This document shows positions 1-12,100 of a DNA stretch of 64,000 nucleotides, in pieces. Positions within the stretch are counted from its first letter, which is position 1, and the number at the start of each line of letters is the position of its first letter. Under the pieces are notes generated by a model. That model was not told the origin of the DNA. It searched no databases and saw only the letters and a list, made by a program, of their open reading frames with translations. The stretch lies in NCBI GenBank assembly GCA_963678705.1, contig OY783211.1, positions 15,762,603 through 15,826,602 of the forward strand, written 5' to 3'. The position numbers were made by a program, and so were the translations under genes. The stretch comes from Panorpa germanica (lineage: Eukaryota > Arthropoda > Insecta > Mecoptera > Panorpidae).

Positions 1-2120
1 TATCTTGTATCCCTCTTTTTGGAGGCATTACATTTGTTATTCTAGCCCACATATACGAGAATTCAACATCATAAAATAATCAGCATCATAACTCAGATAA
101 TAGGTACTAGCAACCTAAAAAATTAAGTGACTTTAGGTTCGATTTCATGACTTGTTTAGACAGAACCCGCTAAATACAGTAACGTGTGCCTAAGGTTTAG
201 TTAAAAATCCTTACGGTTTCAAACGACTAGAACCGCAACAACCTGTGCGCCCGATTGGAAAAGCCTTTCACGCCACGATCTGTATAGATTTTAATAAAGT
301 ATTTCATAAAAATTTGTGTTGTTAAAAAATTGTATTATTATGTGTCAAAAACCCCGGCATTGTAGGTTTGATAGTTTTCGCATAATTAATTAATAAAAAT
401 CACTTAAAAAACAAGCTTCTAGACGGTAATACCTCTATTATATACGTAAGTTACTTGAGACAAAGCAACCCTGTTTTTCTGATAAAATTATATTTTGGAA
501 ACATCTTCCTTTAATTGTCCTTCGCATTTTAACGTATTGTACACTTTATAGAGCTAGTTCTGGCACTGTAACAATACGTATAACCTCTTTAAATTAGGCT
601 AGAGATAAATCTATATAATCAGCTTACGTATATTACGTACGTCTGTTACATAGACCCGCCGCGCCATCTGACAATGACATTTAGAACACTCTCCTAACCT
701 AGAAATAAAAATATCTTCATTCTTTATTATTTATATATTTTTCCAACTGAATACTAATTATGTATAATTGATTTTATGCTTACTGTCAAAGACATGTTAA
801 TAATGACATATCCTCCTTTTAGGAGCTAAAACTATTTAGGTCTTGACAGTTTTATTTACAAATTAAAATATATTTGTATTTTTAAGTATGCATACCTAAA
901 TTATATCTCTAAAAAAAGAAAAACTTTCAAGCGAAACAAATTTGATTCACAAAAAAAAGGTACAAGTATTTCTTGGATTTGGTAATCGTTTTATAAGAAT
1001 GAAGAATAGAATAAAAGAAAAGATTTTCTTCATTTTGGATTATTTGTTGAAAATATTTAGGGATTATTATTGTTTGCTTGTAGATTAAATAATGGGGTTC
1101 TCACGGTGGTCCAATTTATACGTATATGGGTATGTGTGTGTTAGGCAACCTTGTTACATAAATAAATTATAAATGCTTTAAATGTTATTGTTGTATGAAC
1201 ATTAAACTAACTAATCTAATTGTTAAATAATGCATTCATGGTCAAAAAGAAAAACACAGTCTTTTAATAATAGTATAAATGTTTGATAAGGGCCACCTGC
1301 TTTAATAACTCGAAAGCAAGCTTTTTAATCTTAGTCTTCATATAAATTTATATCCAGAGGCGTCACCGAACCCAAAACAAACCAAATTTCATTGTGTCTA
1401 GTGTAAATATTGTCACAAATTTCATTCTGCCCACTGTAATTTATCTATTGTTTGGAGCTCTAAGCAAACCGGGCCTCCACATATGCCTTTTCTTACTACT
1501 TGCCTTCTTTTCAAAATTTTATTTATTAAATCAGTGCGTTATGCACGTGATTTTTGATTTTTAAACAAACGAGATGTTTTCAAAAATTAACCGGAATTTC
1601 TAGTTTAAAAATTATTAAAATCTTTTTTGTCCGTAACTTGGTAGCACTGTAATCAATTACTAAGCCGAACTTGAGATTAGTGTACCTGTTTGTTTAGAGC
1701 TGCTGGTTGAAGCAGTCCACTTCAGCAATACATGGTGAATGATGCAAATTCTTACAAAATAATTAGCGCGGGATTTTTAACTCCCAATAAATTACCCTTA
1801 ATTTTCGGAAGCACCTTTTAAGTGTCAAAACTACACTTGACACATGCATAAAAGGTTTTTCAATAAGAGCTGTCTTTTTAAATCAACAGAAAAGCGAAAT
1901 ATTTTTGTGAAAAATAGTGTAATTTTAATTTTAATCCAAAGTACAAACTCTGCTGTAGAACAAGTACTACCAAATGTCACGGATAAAAAGTTAAAAAATT
2001 GTACGAAATTTAAAATGATACCTGTTGTTGAAAACTGTGCATTAGACAAGTTGAGAGGATCACAAAACGAATATAAGCAAACAGAATTTGATACCAAATT
2101 AACTATCATTTTATATTCAA
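1..2120. other. A+T-rich non-genic stretch, upstream flank or intron of Wnt10
   Basis: No exon with Wnt-like or other recognisable coding content was found on either strand. The small open frames at 1831-2125 lie on both strands over the same DNA and look like chance frames. Positions about 1620-1740 carry a degenerate repeat that recurs near 15.65 kb and 42.2 kb. If the Wnt10 N-terminal exons lie further upstream, this DNA is inside the gene's first introns. Confidence 0.5.
1620..1740. repeat. Dispersed repeat, copy 1 (family of the 42.2-kb repeat)
   Basis: This segment shares the order of several short blocks (AACTTGGTAGCACTGTA, then a CAATTACTAAGCC-like block) with 42,190-42,290. A second part of the same family (a TTTGTACTTTAGATTAAA block) is seen at 15,650-15,730 and 42,570-42,600. 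No coding potential or terminal structure is visible, so the class is unknown. Confidence 0.45.
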
Positions 2121-2470
2121 ACTAGCTGTCCCGGCCACGCGTTGCTGTGACTAACGTTTTTGTCATATTACATTACATTGCGCCATCTATTGAATATTTA
2201 CTCAATCTAGTCAACAGAATATTTACTCAATCTAGTCAACAGATGTCGCCATCATCGTCGCCAGATGTCATATGTCATATACAGATAATTAATAGACAAA
2301 TAATTTGCAATAAGATAATATTGCAATCATAAATTGAGATGTAAGCTATCCTATCTTTCAAGTTGGATCAAACTGCACACGGTGTACAAATTTGATTAAA
2401 ATCGGTTAAGTAGTTTAGGAGTCCATCGCGGACATACAACGTGACACGTAATTTATATATATTAAGATAA
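2121..2470. repeat. RTE/SINE-like non-LTR repeat
   Basis: The copy opens with CTAGCTGTCCCGGCC and closes with a block on the theme CAAATTTGATTAAAATCGG-TTAAGTAGTTTAGGAGTCC, followed by a TATATATATTAAGAT tail. That head and tail pattern is typical of small RTE-derived or SINE-type repeats in many insect genomes (established knowledge; no search was run). It contains a local tandem duplication at 2192-2242. Short frames inside it are not coding. Confidence 0.65.
2192..2242 (+). repeat. Two-copy 25-26 bp tandem duplication
   Basis: A 25-26 bp unit reading GAATATTTACTCAATCTAG plus TCAACA occurs twice head to tail with no visible mismatch. It lies inside the RTE/SINE-like repeat, so the duplication is probably a recent local event. 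Confidence 0.9.
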
Positions 2471-3180
2471 ATTTTAAATTACTTTAAGCGCTAGTTTCAC
2501 AACCTATATGGACCGACCTGACCGCCCCTGATATACATATATTATTGTAGTTTATTGTTTCCATTTTCAAGATTAAGGTCGACATACTTGAAACATATCA
2601 TTTATAAAAACTCTAGACATAATTTCCTGGATTGAGCATAAAATTCAACTTCCTTTTAAAAAAAGCAACATCAAAATAAATCGAATAAAATCAATAAAAC
2701 TAACATTAATGTCTAGAATTTCCGTTATTTTATGTGATTGTTTCTTAAATATTCGGTGATAAATTTATTGATTTGTTTTACTAATTAAATAAACAGTAGC
2801 GGCGCTTATTAAAATTTCTGGAGAACATGACATGTTAGAAATATATGTAAAATGTAAGGGGAATTAATATCAGATTAGACTGGTAAACAACCTTAACGAC
2901 TGTGCTGCCAATCTTATCAAAAAGCAAGGAAAATCAGTCGTACACCAGAATCTAGGCCATATAGAGCATTATATGCTAAAAATACGACACAAAACAATTT
3001 CGTTTAGTCTTATTTTCTTTTCTTAATTTATTATTAGATGTAACGTCATGAAGCTTATGATTCAGCCCCCTCCCCCTTCCTTGTCCTGTCTTGGCACACT
3101 GTGGGGATATCCTCCTCCTTCTTTTGTAAGGGATGTAATTACTGGATGGAACGTACTACTAAAGCGTAGATGTCACTGCA
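2471..3180. other. Intergenic or intronic A+T-rich DNA, nothing recognised
   Basis: No open frame of note, no hairpin and no repeat shared with the rest of the window was seen. A C-rich patch at 3066-3086 is the only compositional break. Confidence 0.5.
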
Positions 3181-3405
3181 TAACCCAATAAACATTTTGG
3201 AGTCACTTTGACATCATATTGAAGACGCGTATGATTTTTTTGCAATGAAAGAGCTCATTTACAGTTCAGTTTCTCACAGTCGTTCATATGTAATGTCTAT
3301 GTTATCGGCTACAAATGGCGAAACCACTCCTGACGGAATACAAATGAAGATAAAATTGATGCGAACTGTAATTGAATTGGAATAGTGATATAAATTTACT
3401 GGGTA
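3181..3405. mobile_element. Short TIR element (family 1), copy at 3.2 kb
   Basis: The ends are inverted versions of one motif: the left end reads AACCCAATAAACATTTTGG and the right end ATTTACTGGGTA. The interior is shared with copies at 17.0, 36.2 and 43.9 kb. It holds an uninterrupted plus-strand frame of about 50 codons (from about 3222 to a TAG near 3384) with the segments KELIYSSVSHSRSY and GIQMKIKL. The element is non-autonomous in size. The flanking TA hints at a TA target site, but this is not proven. Confidence 0.75.
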
Positions 3406-6400
3406 CGCTTCTTTCCCGATTTATTTCACTCCACGTTTTGCCACGTGGACGTTTACCTTTAGAAAAATGATTGCATCATTACAATAAATGTAAAGTCTTT
3501 CCAAAATGATAGATATTTGTTGCAATAAGTGTACTGAACTTATAATAAATACAAGAAATACAACTAAATGCTTTTTACAAAAATAAAACTTGATAACAGT
3601 TGCATCAGTTTAACGTTCCTTTACAATACACTTACACGATGTACAAATATGTGTCTTTTCACACATACGCACCTGAGTCCACTATTTACAAGTACTTCCA
3701 TTTAAATCCATTCCATTGTTTTCATCTTCTATGTGTAATTATGATTTATAAAACTAATTTATATTTCTTATTCTTCATTCTTATTTTGTGTGTAGCTGTA
3801 TGTGTGTGTGTGTTTTTTTTTTTTGTGACAAAACTAATTTTGTAATTATTAAAGTTCTCACAATGAAAATGAATCACGTACTGCTATAAAAGCATAAGAC
3901 GTTATTTAAGAAGTTAATAAACATTCCACAGTAAACATAAAAAATAAATAAATTAAAAAATATGAAATTAGCACCAAGCACCGAGCTCCGACGAAAACTC
4001 GTAAAAATTAGGTATTTATATTATAAAAACTATCCGTCATAATTATTTTGAAAAAACAATGAAGATATTTGCCCACACAAATAGAAGGAAGGGCATTCAA
4101 TTAAGGGAATACACCACCCCTCTTTTATACATATATGTACTTATATATACATTTTTTTTTATTTAAGTGCAACTACCAATATTAGCACTTAAAAAGAATA
4201 TATACATTTATAAACATTCACAATACATAATTATGAATATCACACTAGACGCATGACGTCAGAAAAAGTTACAAAATAAGGCACTAATTATTAAGTAAAA
4301 TACATCTATTAACTTCTGTAGGTTTAAATCCTCGGTAATAGGTTTCAATATTTACTAAAAATATTTATTTACGTACATCGATCCAATATCCAATTAAAAA
4401 GAAGTTTAATATATGTTAGAATTTTGATACGTATCAGTCAGTATATATTCTTGATAATAAGATTTAAAAAAAACGTAAGAAATATGTTAGATTTAAATAA
4501 AAAAAAGCAAACCAGTTTCATTGTTTTGGTTTTGTTCTGTAGATGTCTCTGATTGATTGACAGGATTCAAAATAACAAAAATATCAAACAGAAAACACTT
4601 ATTTCAATAACAATTTATTCTGAAGAATAAATTTTGAAAAATAAAAATTTATTTTATTCATACAATTCGACAAATATAGAAATTGTAATAAAAGAAACAA
4701 CACTACTGTCTGATTTGTGTTATAGATGAAATCATATTGGGTTGACTTTGATAAAATTATAAGAACTAAAAAATGTTAAAATTTATAAATTAAGAATTTC
4801 TTATGAATTATTTAACAACTAGTAATAAAAAGTATGCAAACATTATCGATTTTACATATAACAATTTATTTATACATTGAAACTAGTTTTTATATGCCTG
4901 TTAGGGTTTGCCATAATTTTAAAACGTTTACTATGGTTCTCAAACTTACGCTTAAGACTTAAAAATATGTAGAGTATTCGATAATATCCCAGTCATATAA
5001 AAATTGAAATTTAACTAGAAAATATAGCAATATTCATTTTCAAAAGTTATTTTTGCAGTTCCAACTCATTCAAAGTCAGTGGAAGAAAGCTTAAAATGTA
5101 GATACGTTATTCATCTAACTAATTGCAGCTTTAGATTTTGATTCGCGCTTATAGTTAGTTACATAAAACGATTTAAACATAAAAGAACATGGTTTTTTTG
5201 ATAATATTTTACCTGCTGTATAGTATCGCCATCTATATTTCGCGAGTCAAAAATGGCCAAGTATCGTTTCACCTTAAAGAAGAATAAGAAACTAAATAAA
5301 AAAGCAAAAGTATCTGAAATTAACTTTTCTTTTAGCACCACGAAAAAACAATTATATTTAGTCATAATTAACCTTGGAAAAATTGAAATTTCTAGGCCTA
5401 ATTAAACTTAATTTAGTTTCTTGGGATCTACTTTGTGCCGGTGCATGTGGAGGATCACTGAGTGTGCCAAACGGAACTATCTCAAGATAAAATGTTTCAA
5501 TATTTCTATTACAAAGACAATATTACTACAACACACTCGTGCTTCCTGATAATTTCAAAATATTCCACACAATTTACCTACACTCACACAAACATGATCT
5601 GCTATACAATCCTTAAATCCATAAATGCAATATTCATTACACGTACAATGGCTACACCATAGTTCTCGCGATTCGATCGTCAATAAAAAAAATACAACAA
5701 AAATGTACCAGAGTATACCTTCATAAATATAAACAAAACGCATGAAAAGCGCTCTGGATATTTTAATATGATTTTAAAACCTGAATATATCTAAATGTAA
5801 TAGGGTTGCTGCTCTGAACGTTACCAGTGTTTGGAGCACAGAATGAATACGTGGTCTAATACGTACAGTGATGAGCAGAAACAGAAACGTCATATGTCAA
5901 TTTTTGTAAATACTTTTATATTCATCAATATAAAATACAATAAACCACTCAGGGGGTAAACTAATGAGTTCTAGCGGTCACTTGGTGCAATAGTACTTGA
6001 ATAATAATAGAAAATGTCATATTTATATGTATAAATCTTATGAAATACATGATATAACAAATTTCAAGACAATAAATTGCCATTGACATATTGCAAGCAG
6101 TCCTCAAAGATTCTGCGTAGAATTATTAATGTTTAAGGATATTGTATACCCAATTTAAAAATTAACTATAAAGACGGCAGAGGTTTGGTTACTTTTTTTA
6201 AGATATATATATATAAATATATATTGGAATTGTAAATGTTAAACAAACTCATGTGCTGCTTCTGAAATTTGAAGTTTATTTTGGTAATTTACATACATGT
6301 TTTAATACCTACATTGTTTAACTTAAATCATACTATCATACCTGAAATTTAAAGAAACGACATTTAAAAATTATTATTTACCATAAATTGTCAATTCTTT

Positions 6401-6430
6401 TTTATCCAATTTTATTATAACCTCACAATA
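3406..6430. other. Intergenic or intronic A+T-rich DNA, nothing recognised
   Basis: Only chance open frames of 60-80 codons occur here (for example at 3600-3845, 5159-5365 and 5462-5743). They are low-complexity, and some overlap on opposite strands. A short (TG)n/(T)n run lies near 3802-3823. No exon of Wnt type with flanking splice sites was found. Confidence 0.5.
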
Positions 6431-6471
6431 TGCACTAACTAACTAACTAACTAAAAACGTGAGTTCTGTTG

Positions 6472-6630
6472 ACTCAAATATCAACTGCGTTGGCCGTTAT
6501 TCCTACAGCGACATCTATGTCGTTCATGAGTATATGTTTTCACTGAACGGTTACTGTTTTACCGACAGACGAGCTTTGAACTAACTAAAGAAATATAATT
6601 TCTTTCCATATATACATATATATGTCTCGC
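6472..6630 (+). repeat. Solo copy of a 150-bp repeat also nested in the 7.4-7.9 kb element
   Basis: About 150 bp here matches 7595-7745 with roughly one difference per 10-15 bases. The shared core runs from CAAATATCAACTG through GACATCTATG and TTTTCACTGAACGG to TATAATTTCTTT. A short (CTAA)n run lies just before it at about 6434-6454. Both copies are in the same orientation. Confidence 0.8.
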
Positions 6631-7375
6631 AATGGTTGTAATATAATAATTGTGCATTTTGTAGATTTGTTTATTGGTACATTATTTCATTGTCAGTCAT
6701 GGAATAAGTTATATTCGAAATCCGTGGATAGAATACGAAGCTTAGTTTAGTTTTAGAGTATAGAATTGGTTTGCAAATTGTAATGCATATTTGAAGGGCA
6801 AAGACTGTTCGATAGCATCTGCTGTTAATAAAATTTAAAACAAAACAGAAGTAGAAAAGATAGTAGATGAAGGTAGATATTAAGAAATCATAAATAAAGA
6901 AAAAGTAGTAAAGAATTAGTTGAGAGAAAGCAGTGAACAAGAGATTAAATGATGTCCTCCAAAAAAGGATAAAAATTAGACACTGAAAATGTTAATAATT
7001 TTTCATGAACTAGTTGATCAACTTAACAGTTGGCAGCCTTGCTTTTTGATATGTTATCATACGTTGTTACAGTTGGCAGTTAAACTTTATATTGGTAATA
7101 AGTTATTCCAAGAAAGGGAATACGATTTATTCCATCAAAAAAACACGTCACTGTTAAAAGAAGAACAAAAATATGGAAGCTCCTACGTCATAAATATTAA
7201 ATGGACATTGACAGAGGCTAAATAACACCAAGCCATGAAATCAGGAATTAATTAAAGAAAGGATGGATTTGACAGATCGGATAGACACCTTAGGACAGTG
7301 GTTCTTAACTGACCTACGTCATTCTAAGCAAGCCGATAATTTTGAGAATATATAGTGTAATTTGTAGTTAAGAAC

Positions 7376-7922
7376 CTTAGAGCATATACTCGTATATATG
7401 GAGAGAAAATGCTGAACCTGAAAGTGTGTCCAAAATGTGTGCGAAAGAGAAAGGTATATGTTCCTATTTGTTCTCTATGCGCAAGCGTCGAAAGTGGCAG
7501 TTGTTAAGTCAGAGCTGTCTAAATATAATACGTGTCAGTTGTTAAATATGACATTATATTGATGTAGAATAATGTAGATATGTATAAATATAACTCCAAA
7601 TATCAACTGTGTTGGCCGTTATCCCTAAAGCGACATCTATGGCGTCCATGAAGATATGTTTTCACTGAACGGTCACTATTTTACCGATAGAAGAGCTTTG
7701 TACCAACTAAAGAAGTATAATTTCTTTACATATTTAATAATTATTATGTCCTAATAGAATATTAATATTTATTATATCTAGGCAGCTGTCACTTTCGACG
7801 CATGCGCATGGAAAACAAATAGGAACGTATACCTTTCTCTCTCGCACACATTTTGGACACACTTTTAATCTTTAGGAAATGCTCTAATAAAATGCTCTAA
7901 TGCGAAATATATATGCTCTAAG
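7376..7922. mobile_element. Long-TIR DNA element, non-autonomous, with a nested repeat
   Basis: The ends start with CTTAGAGCATATA and its inverse near 7910-7922. A second, longer block of inverted similarity (about 75 bp) runs inside each end: 7424-7500, containing TGTGTCCAAAATGTGTGCG, faces 7786-7866. Between the arms sits the 150-bp repeat also found alone at 6472-6630. No transposase frame is present, so the element would depend on an enzyme made elsewhere. Confidence 0.8.
7595..7745 (+). repeat. Nested copy of the 150-bp repeat
   Basis: This is the second copy of the 6472-6630 repeat, placed between the arms of the 7376-7922 element. Either the element captured it or it inserted later. 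Confidence 0.75.
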
Positions 7923-8224
7923 AGTGTAATATGTATAGTTCAGAACGTATGCGTATTTTCTGGCTTGAAAGCGGAGTTCTTTTACTGATACCTGGTAGAA
8001 AACGTACGTAAAAACCTCACCCACCTACTAGCTAGAAAGTGTAAAACTGCGTTGCAAGATAATTTCTATTATAAGCAGTAGGAACTGAATCTTGGAATTA
8101 GCTTGTCTAAGGGTCCAAAATGTATGGTTGGTCTCTTTTTAACGACGGATTACCCTGAAGATTTTTATGGCGTAAAACAATATTTCACGAATACGAAACT
8201 AATCCATTAATGTATAATTTGTAG

Positions 8225-9072
8225 GTTACAGAGAGTCGGCATTTGCATACGCCATCATGTCTGCAGGAATTGCATTCAGCGTGACCAGAGCTTGTGCGCA
8301 AGGACATTTAATAAGTTGCGGTTGTGAAACGAAACGAAATACCCCTACAGGAATCCAGAAAGGTCAAATGCCGCAGGACCTTAACACTAATAACAAAATC
8401 ATTCACGGTAAGAACTTACGCAATGAAATTTTACACTTCCCTCGATTAACACGGTACTTTTTAGACGCTTTTAAATTATGTAATCATTTTTATACTTATA
8501 AACCGCGTAAATCGAGGGAGGGAATGTATGTATGTTGTTATATTCGGTAAATATGTTGTTATTATTATTATTTTTTTTATTTTGATGTTTTTGCCATTTG
8601 GCACTACATTCTTGTGCCTTAACTTATTTATTTACATGTAATTTTGCTTAATTTAATTTTGATTCTTATTAAATCTAAAAATTCTCACTCCTTCCACTCG
8701 AACACAAAATTATTATCCTTATATAAATAAAAACAAAACTGCTACTGCTACTGCTTCGCTCCTCCTGCTACTCTCTATCCTGTTTCTATTCTGCCATTCC
8801 TTCTCTTTTCTTGTTCTCTTGCTCTATCTCCACCATCCACCTCTTCCCTTTAGTGCCACCCTTTAATAACTGCCCAACATTCTTTTCGTTTATTACCTTT
8901 TTCTCACATGAAAAGTTAATGTGCTCCAATGTTTCTATCTCCGTTCCGCACACCCTGCACAGCCTTCCTCGCTATTTGCCCAGTATTTGTTGCCTTTCTC
9001 CTAGATGCCCAATCTAAATTTTGGCAATCTTTCTCATGTTTTTTATATCTTTTTCTCTTAAGTATTGTGATA

Positions 9073-9103
<31 letters not shown>

Positions 9104-12100
9104 CTTTTATATCTTTTGCTGTAATTGCTCTTCCCAATTTTTTCCATTCTTTCCTGTTGTTGTATCTCCCTGTCTCTTCTCCTTAGCTCCTCTTCCACAC
9201 TTGTGCCTTCTTCAGTAAATCTGTTGTTTAATTGTTAAATTTTATTATTAGGTAAAACTAGTAGTCGATGGAAGTGGGCGGGATGCTCACACAATCTGGA
9301 ATACGGGATAGATTTCAGTAGATTATTCCTGGATGTCCGGGAAAAAGCTGGAGACCTTCAATCCAGAATTAACTTGCATAATAACAACGCGGGACGTTTG
9401 GTTAGTACTGTCTTATATATTTTCTCTATATATTTAACCACACCCGCGACACTGGCTCCAAAAGCCGTCAACTATGCCACTTTCTAAACAGCTTCAATTT
9501 CATTTAGAAATTTAGATAGCACCGATCTTTGTTTTCAATGAAAGACAATACTTCTTCTACGGTTTAACATTAGGTAAGTTAATCACCTGGTTTAATGCAT
9601 AACAATGATTTGACAGATCTGTTTGACACAGAGTTGATTACCCTGCCATCTCGTGTTTATTTCTGATAACTTTATATCAAAACAGAAGACATCTCTATCT
9701 TCTTCTTATTATTATTCCTTTGTTTACGCTCCAAGCATTTATAGAGGTATGAACAAATTGTTTAATAACATCATATTATTGCGGGTGGTCTCGTGCTCTT
9801 CTATCCCATCTAACTTACCTGAATATAGAGTCTTTGGACCATCGAGGATGCAATCTGTTCTTCTGGAATGGTTCTTGTCTTCTCCTCGCACGTGATCACA
9901 TGGTAGTATATATTTCTGACCATTTTATCCGGTTCGCTCTCTCAATCTCCTGTTATTTTTTATTTTATACCCCTTAAGGCTTTAAAGATAAAGGTAAGTC
10001 TACATTCCTTGTTAAACTCATGGATTATTAAGGATTACAACGGAAGTACTTATTCTTAGTTTATTTCATGGTGGGTACATTCTTTAAGATCATTAAACGT
10101 TCATATCTTCTACTTGAACAGTTTAATTATCCTTTAATGCTTTTAGGATATTACAAATGTTGTTTTTTTAATTAAATTTACTTTTTACAATTGCATTGTA
10201 AAGTTTTGTAATCAACTCAAAACGATTGCATTATGGTTTATCGAATTTTATTATGGTTCAGCGGCATACCGAGAAATTCTTGTCATTCATTCTTTATAAT
10301 CTTCTTCCAATAAATAAAAAACGAATTATTTACTTTTTTCTATTTAACGTCTTCCCATTTCATATGTAAGTTCTATAACGGACGAACTCCTATACCCTTC
10401 TTCCTACTGACTGTGGTGTTAAAGCCTCGTTTATGTATACTTTACATGAAATTGATGTAGAAGATATGTTAAGACGTAAGAGTACTTCAATAAGCGGTTT
10501 TATTTTAAATTGATACGAAAATACTTTTAACAAAAAATGCTTAGATTTTTATATCAATATAATGAAACACTTTAGAATTAAATGTGAGCTAATTACTAAC
10601 TCGACTTTTCTTTCAAATGCGAATCTATTTTGTCAATAGGTGCTCTTATACCAAGTTTGAATGTTTTTGTGCTTTGTGGATCATTTACGTAAACTATATG
10701 CTTTTCACATAATCAACAAGAGAAAATTTATCGATTTTAAACCGTACGATCCAAGTGGGTTTTTAAAATTTTACATACATTCTAATACCTCAAATACATT
10801 CGAGGGCACAACTCTACTCAAAATCGAAATGAGTTTGCATTTACATTTTGTAAAGTTAAAAAAGAAAAATTCTTATTATTTATCTTTAGTAATGACGTAA
10901 TATGCAGTAGGTTACCTATAAATTTAAAAGATACATATGACAAAATTTTAATAGATGTTGAGTTTTTACTTTATTCTACAAATACGATAATTTACCACTA
11001 TAAAATAATAATTGTATACATTTAATTAAGATAAAAACTAGTTGCTTTATAATTACTACAGTTTACCTCCCAGATTTATAAACCAGATTACTAATAATTT
11101 GCAATATACATATCCCTTGCAACATAAGTTTTCATTTTCATAATTTAAAAATTAACATATATTGGAAAATGTAAACTAATCTTTAAATTTTTTAATGTTA
11201 GTTGTTTATTTCGCCCCCAGGCTGCAGGCAAGTCGCTGTGGTGTTATAGTAACACAATATAATGAAACATTAAAGTTCGAAACCTTGTAATTTTCTTTAA
11301 AAACACTGTGTCTTTAATTTAAAGACCAAATCACACCTTCAGTCAATGAAATCTTCTCTGTTTTAATAAGATTATGTCAAAGAAATTGAGGTATTAATAG
11401 ATGAGTGTGATAACCAACGCATTTAAGGAAAAACTGGTTGTTGCATTTGTACGCTTAAAATTATGCAATGTAGACAATAATGGAAGTCATCGTTAGAGGT
11501 ACTAGTATCGTAAATACATTGATTTTAAATTTAAAAAATATATGGTCAAAATTTCCTACTTCCGAGGAAAGTGTTTAATAAGTTTATGATTGTGTAAACA
11601 ATCAATCTGCTACCTTTGATAACTATTTATCCCAGCAAATATAGCGCTGGTCTAGGAATCAAATCAGAAGACGATGACAAACAATTCTCTGTGCCACTGT
11701 TTCGTAAACTGAAGTATATTGTCCCGAATAATCTTTCTTTAAAAAGAAAACAATGATAGTTCAATTTATAAATTTCTTTACTCTTTGATTATTGTTTTAT
11801 ATAATTTCTTCATCTTTAATCAACTTCCAATTAAAATATAACAAAATTCAAGATAGTAACTTTAAATGAAAACGTAAAATACATTGTAAAAAACATCTAA
11901 CATTATTTAAGACACTGCAAACTTTCCATCGGTGTGATGTTGTTTTTACAGCGACACGGGTGGCAAGAATGGGCGTTTTACAAAATAACTAACTAATAAT
12001 TTTATAATTTTGTTTCTTTTTTTTTATATATATATATATATATCTTGTTTTTATTTTTGTTATGTTGGCATACCTTCCTTCTCTTTGTGTGAACAATACC

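Noticed and set aside
1831-2125. Overlapping 92- and 93-codon frames on opposite strands
   Set aside because: No family signature, no splice context, and both strands are open over the same A+T-rich DNA, which is expected by chance.
6226-6245. TGGAATTGTAAATG read as a Wnt-like W-N-C motif upstream of Wnt10
   Set aside because: The flanks are (TA)n-rich with stops in frame and without splice sites; it does not extend into a Wnt N-terminal exon.
6989-7225. 78-codon frame with a plausible N-terminus
   Set aside because: No recognisable domain and no neighbouring exon; it stops just before the long-TIR element.
8811-9218. Several 65-85 codon frames rich in S, F, L and P
   Set aside because: They are antisense or shifted readings of the LINE tail and its (TC)n tract.
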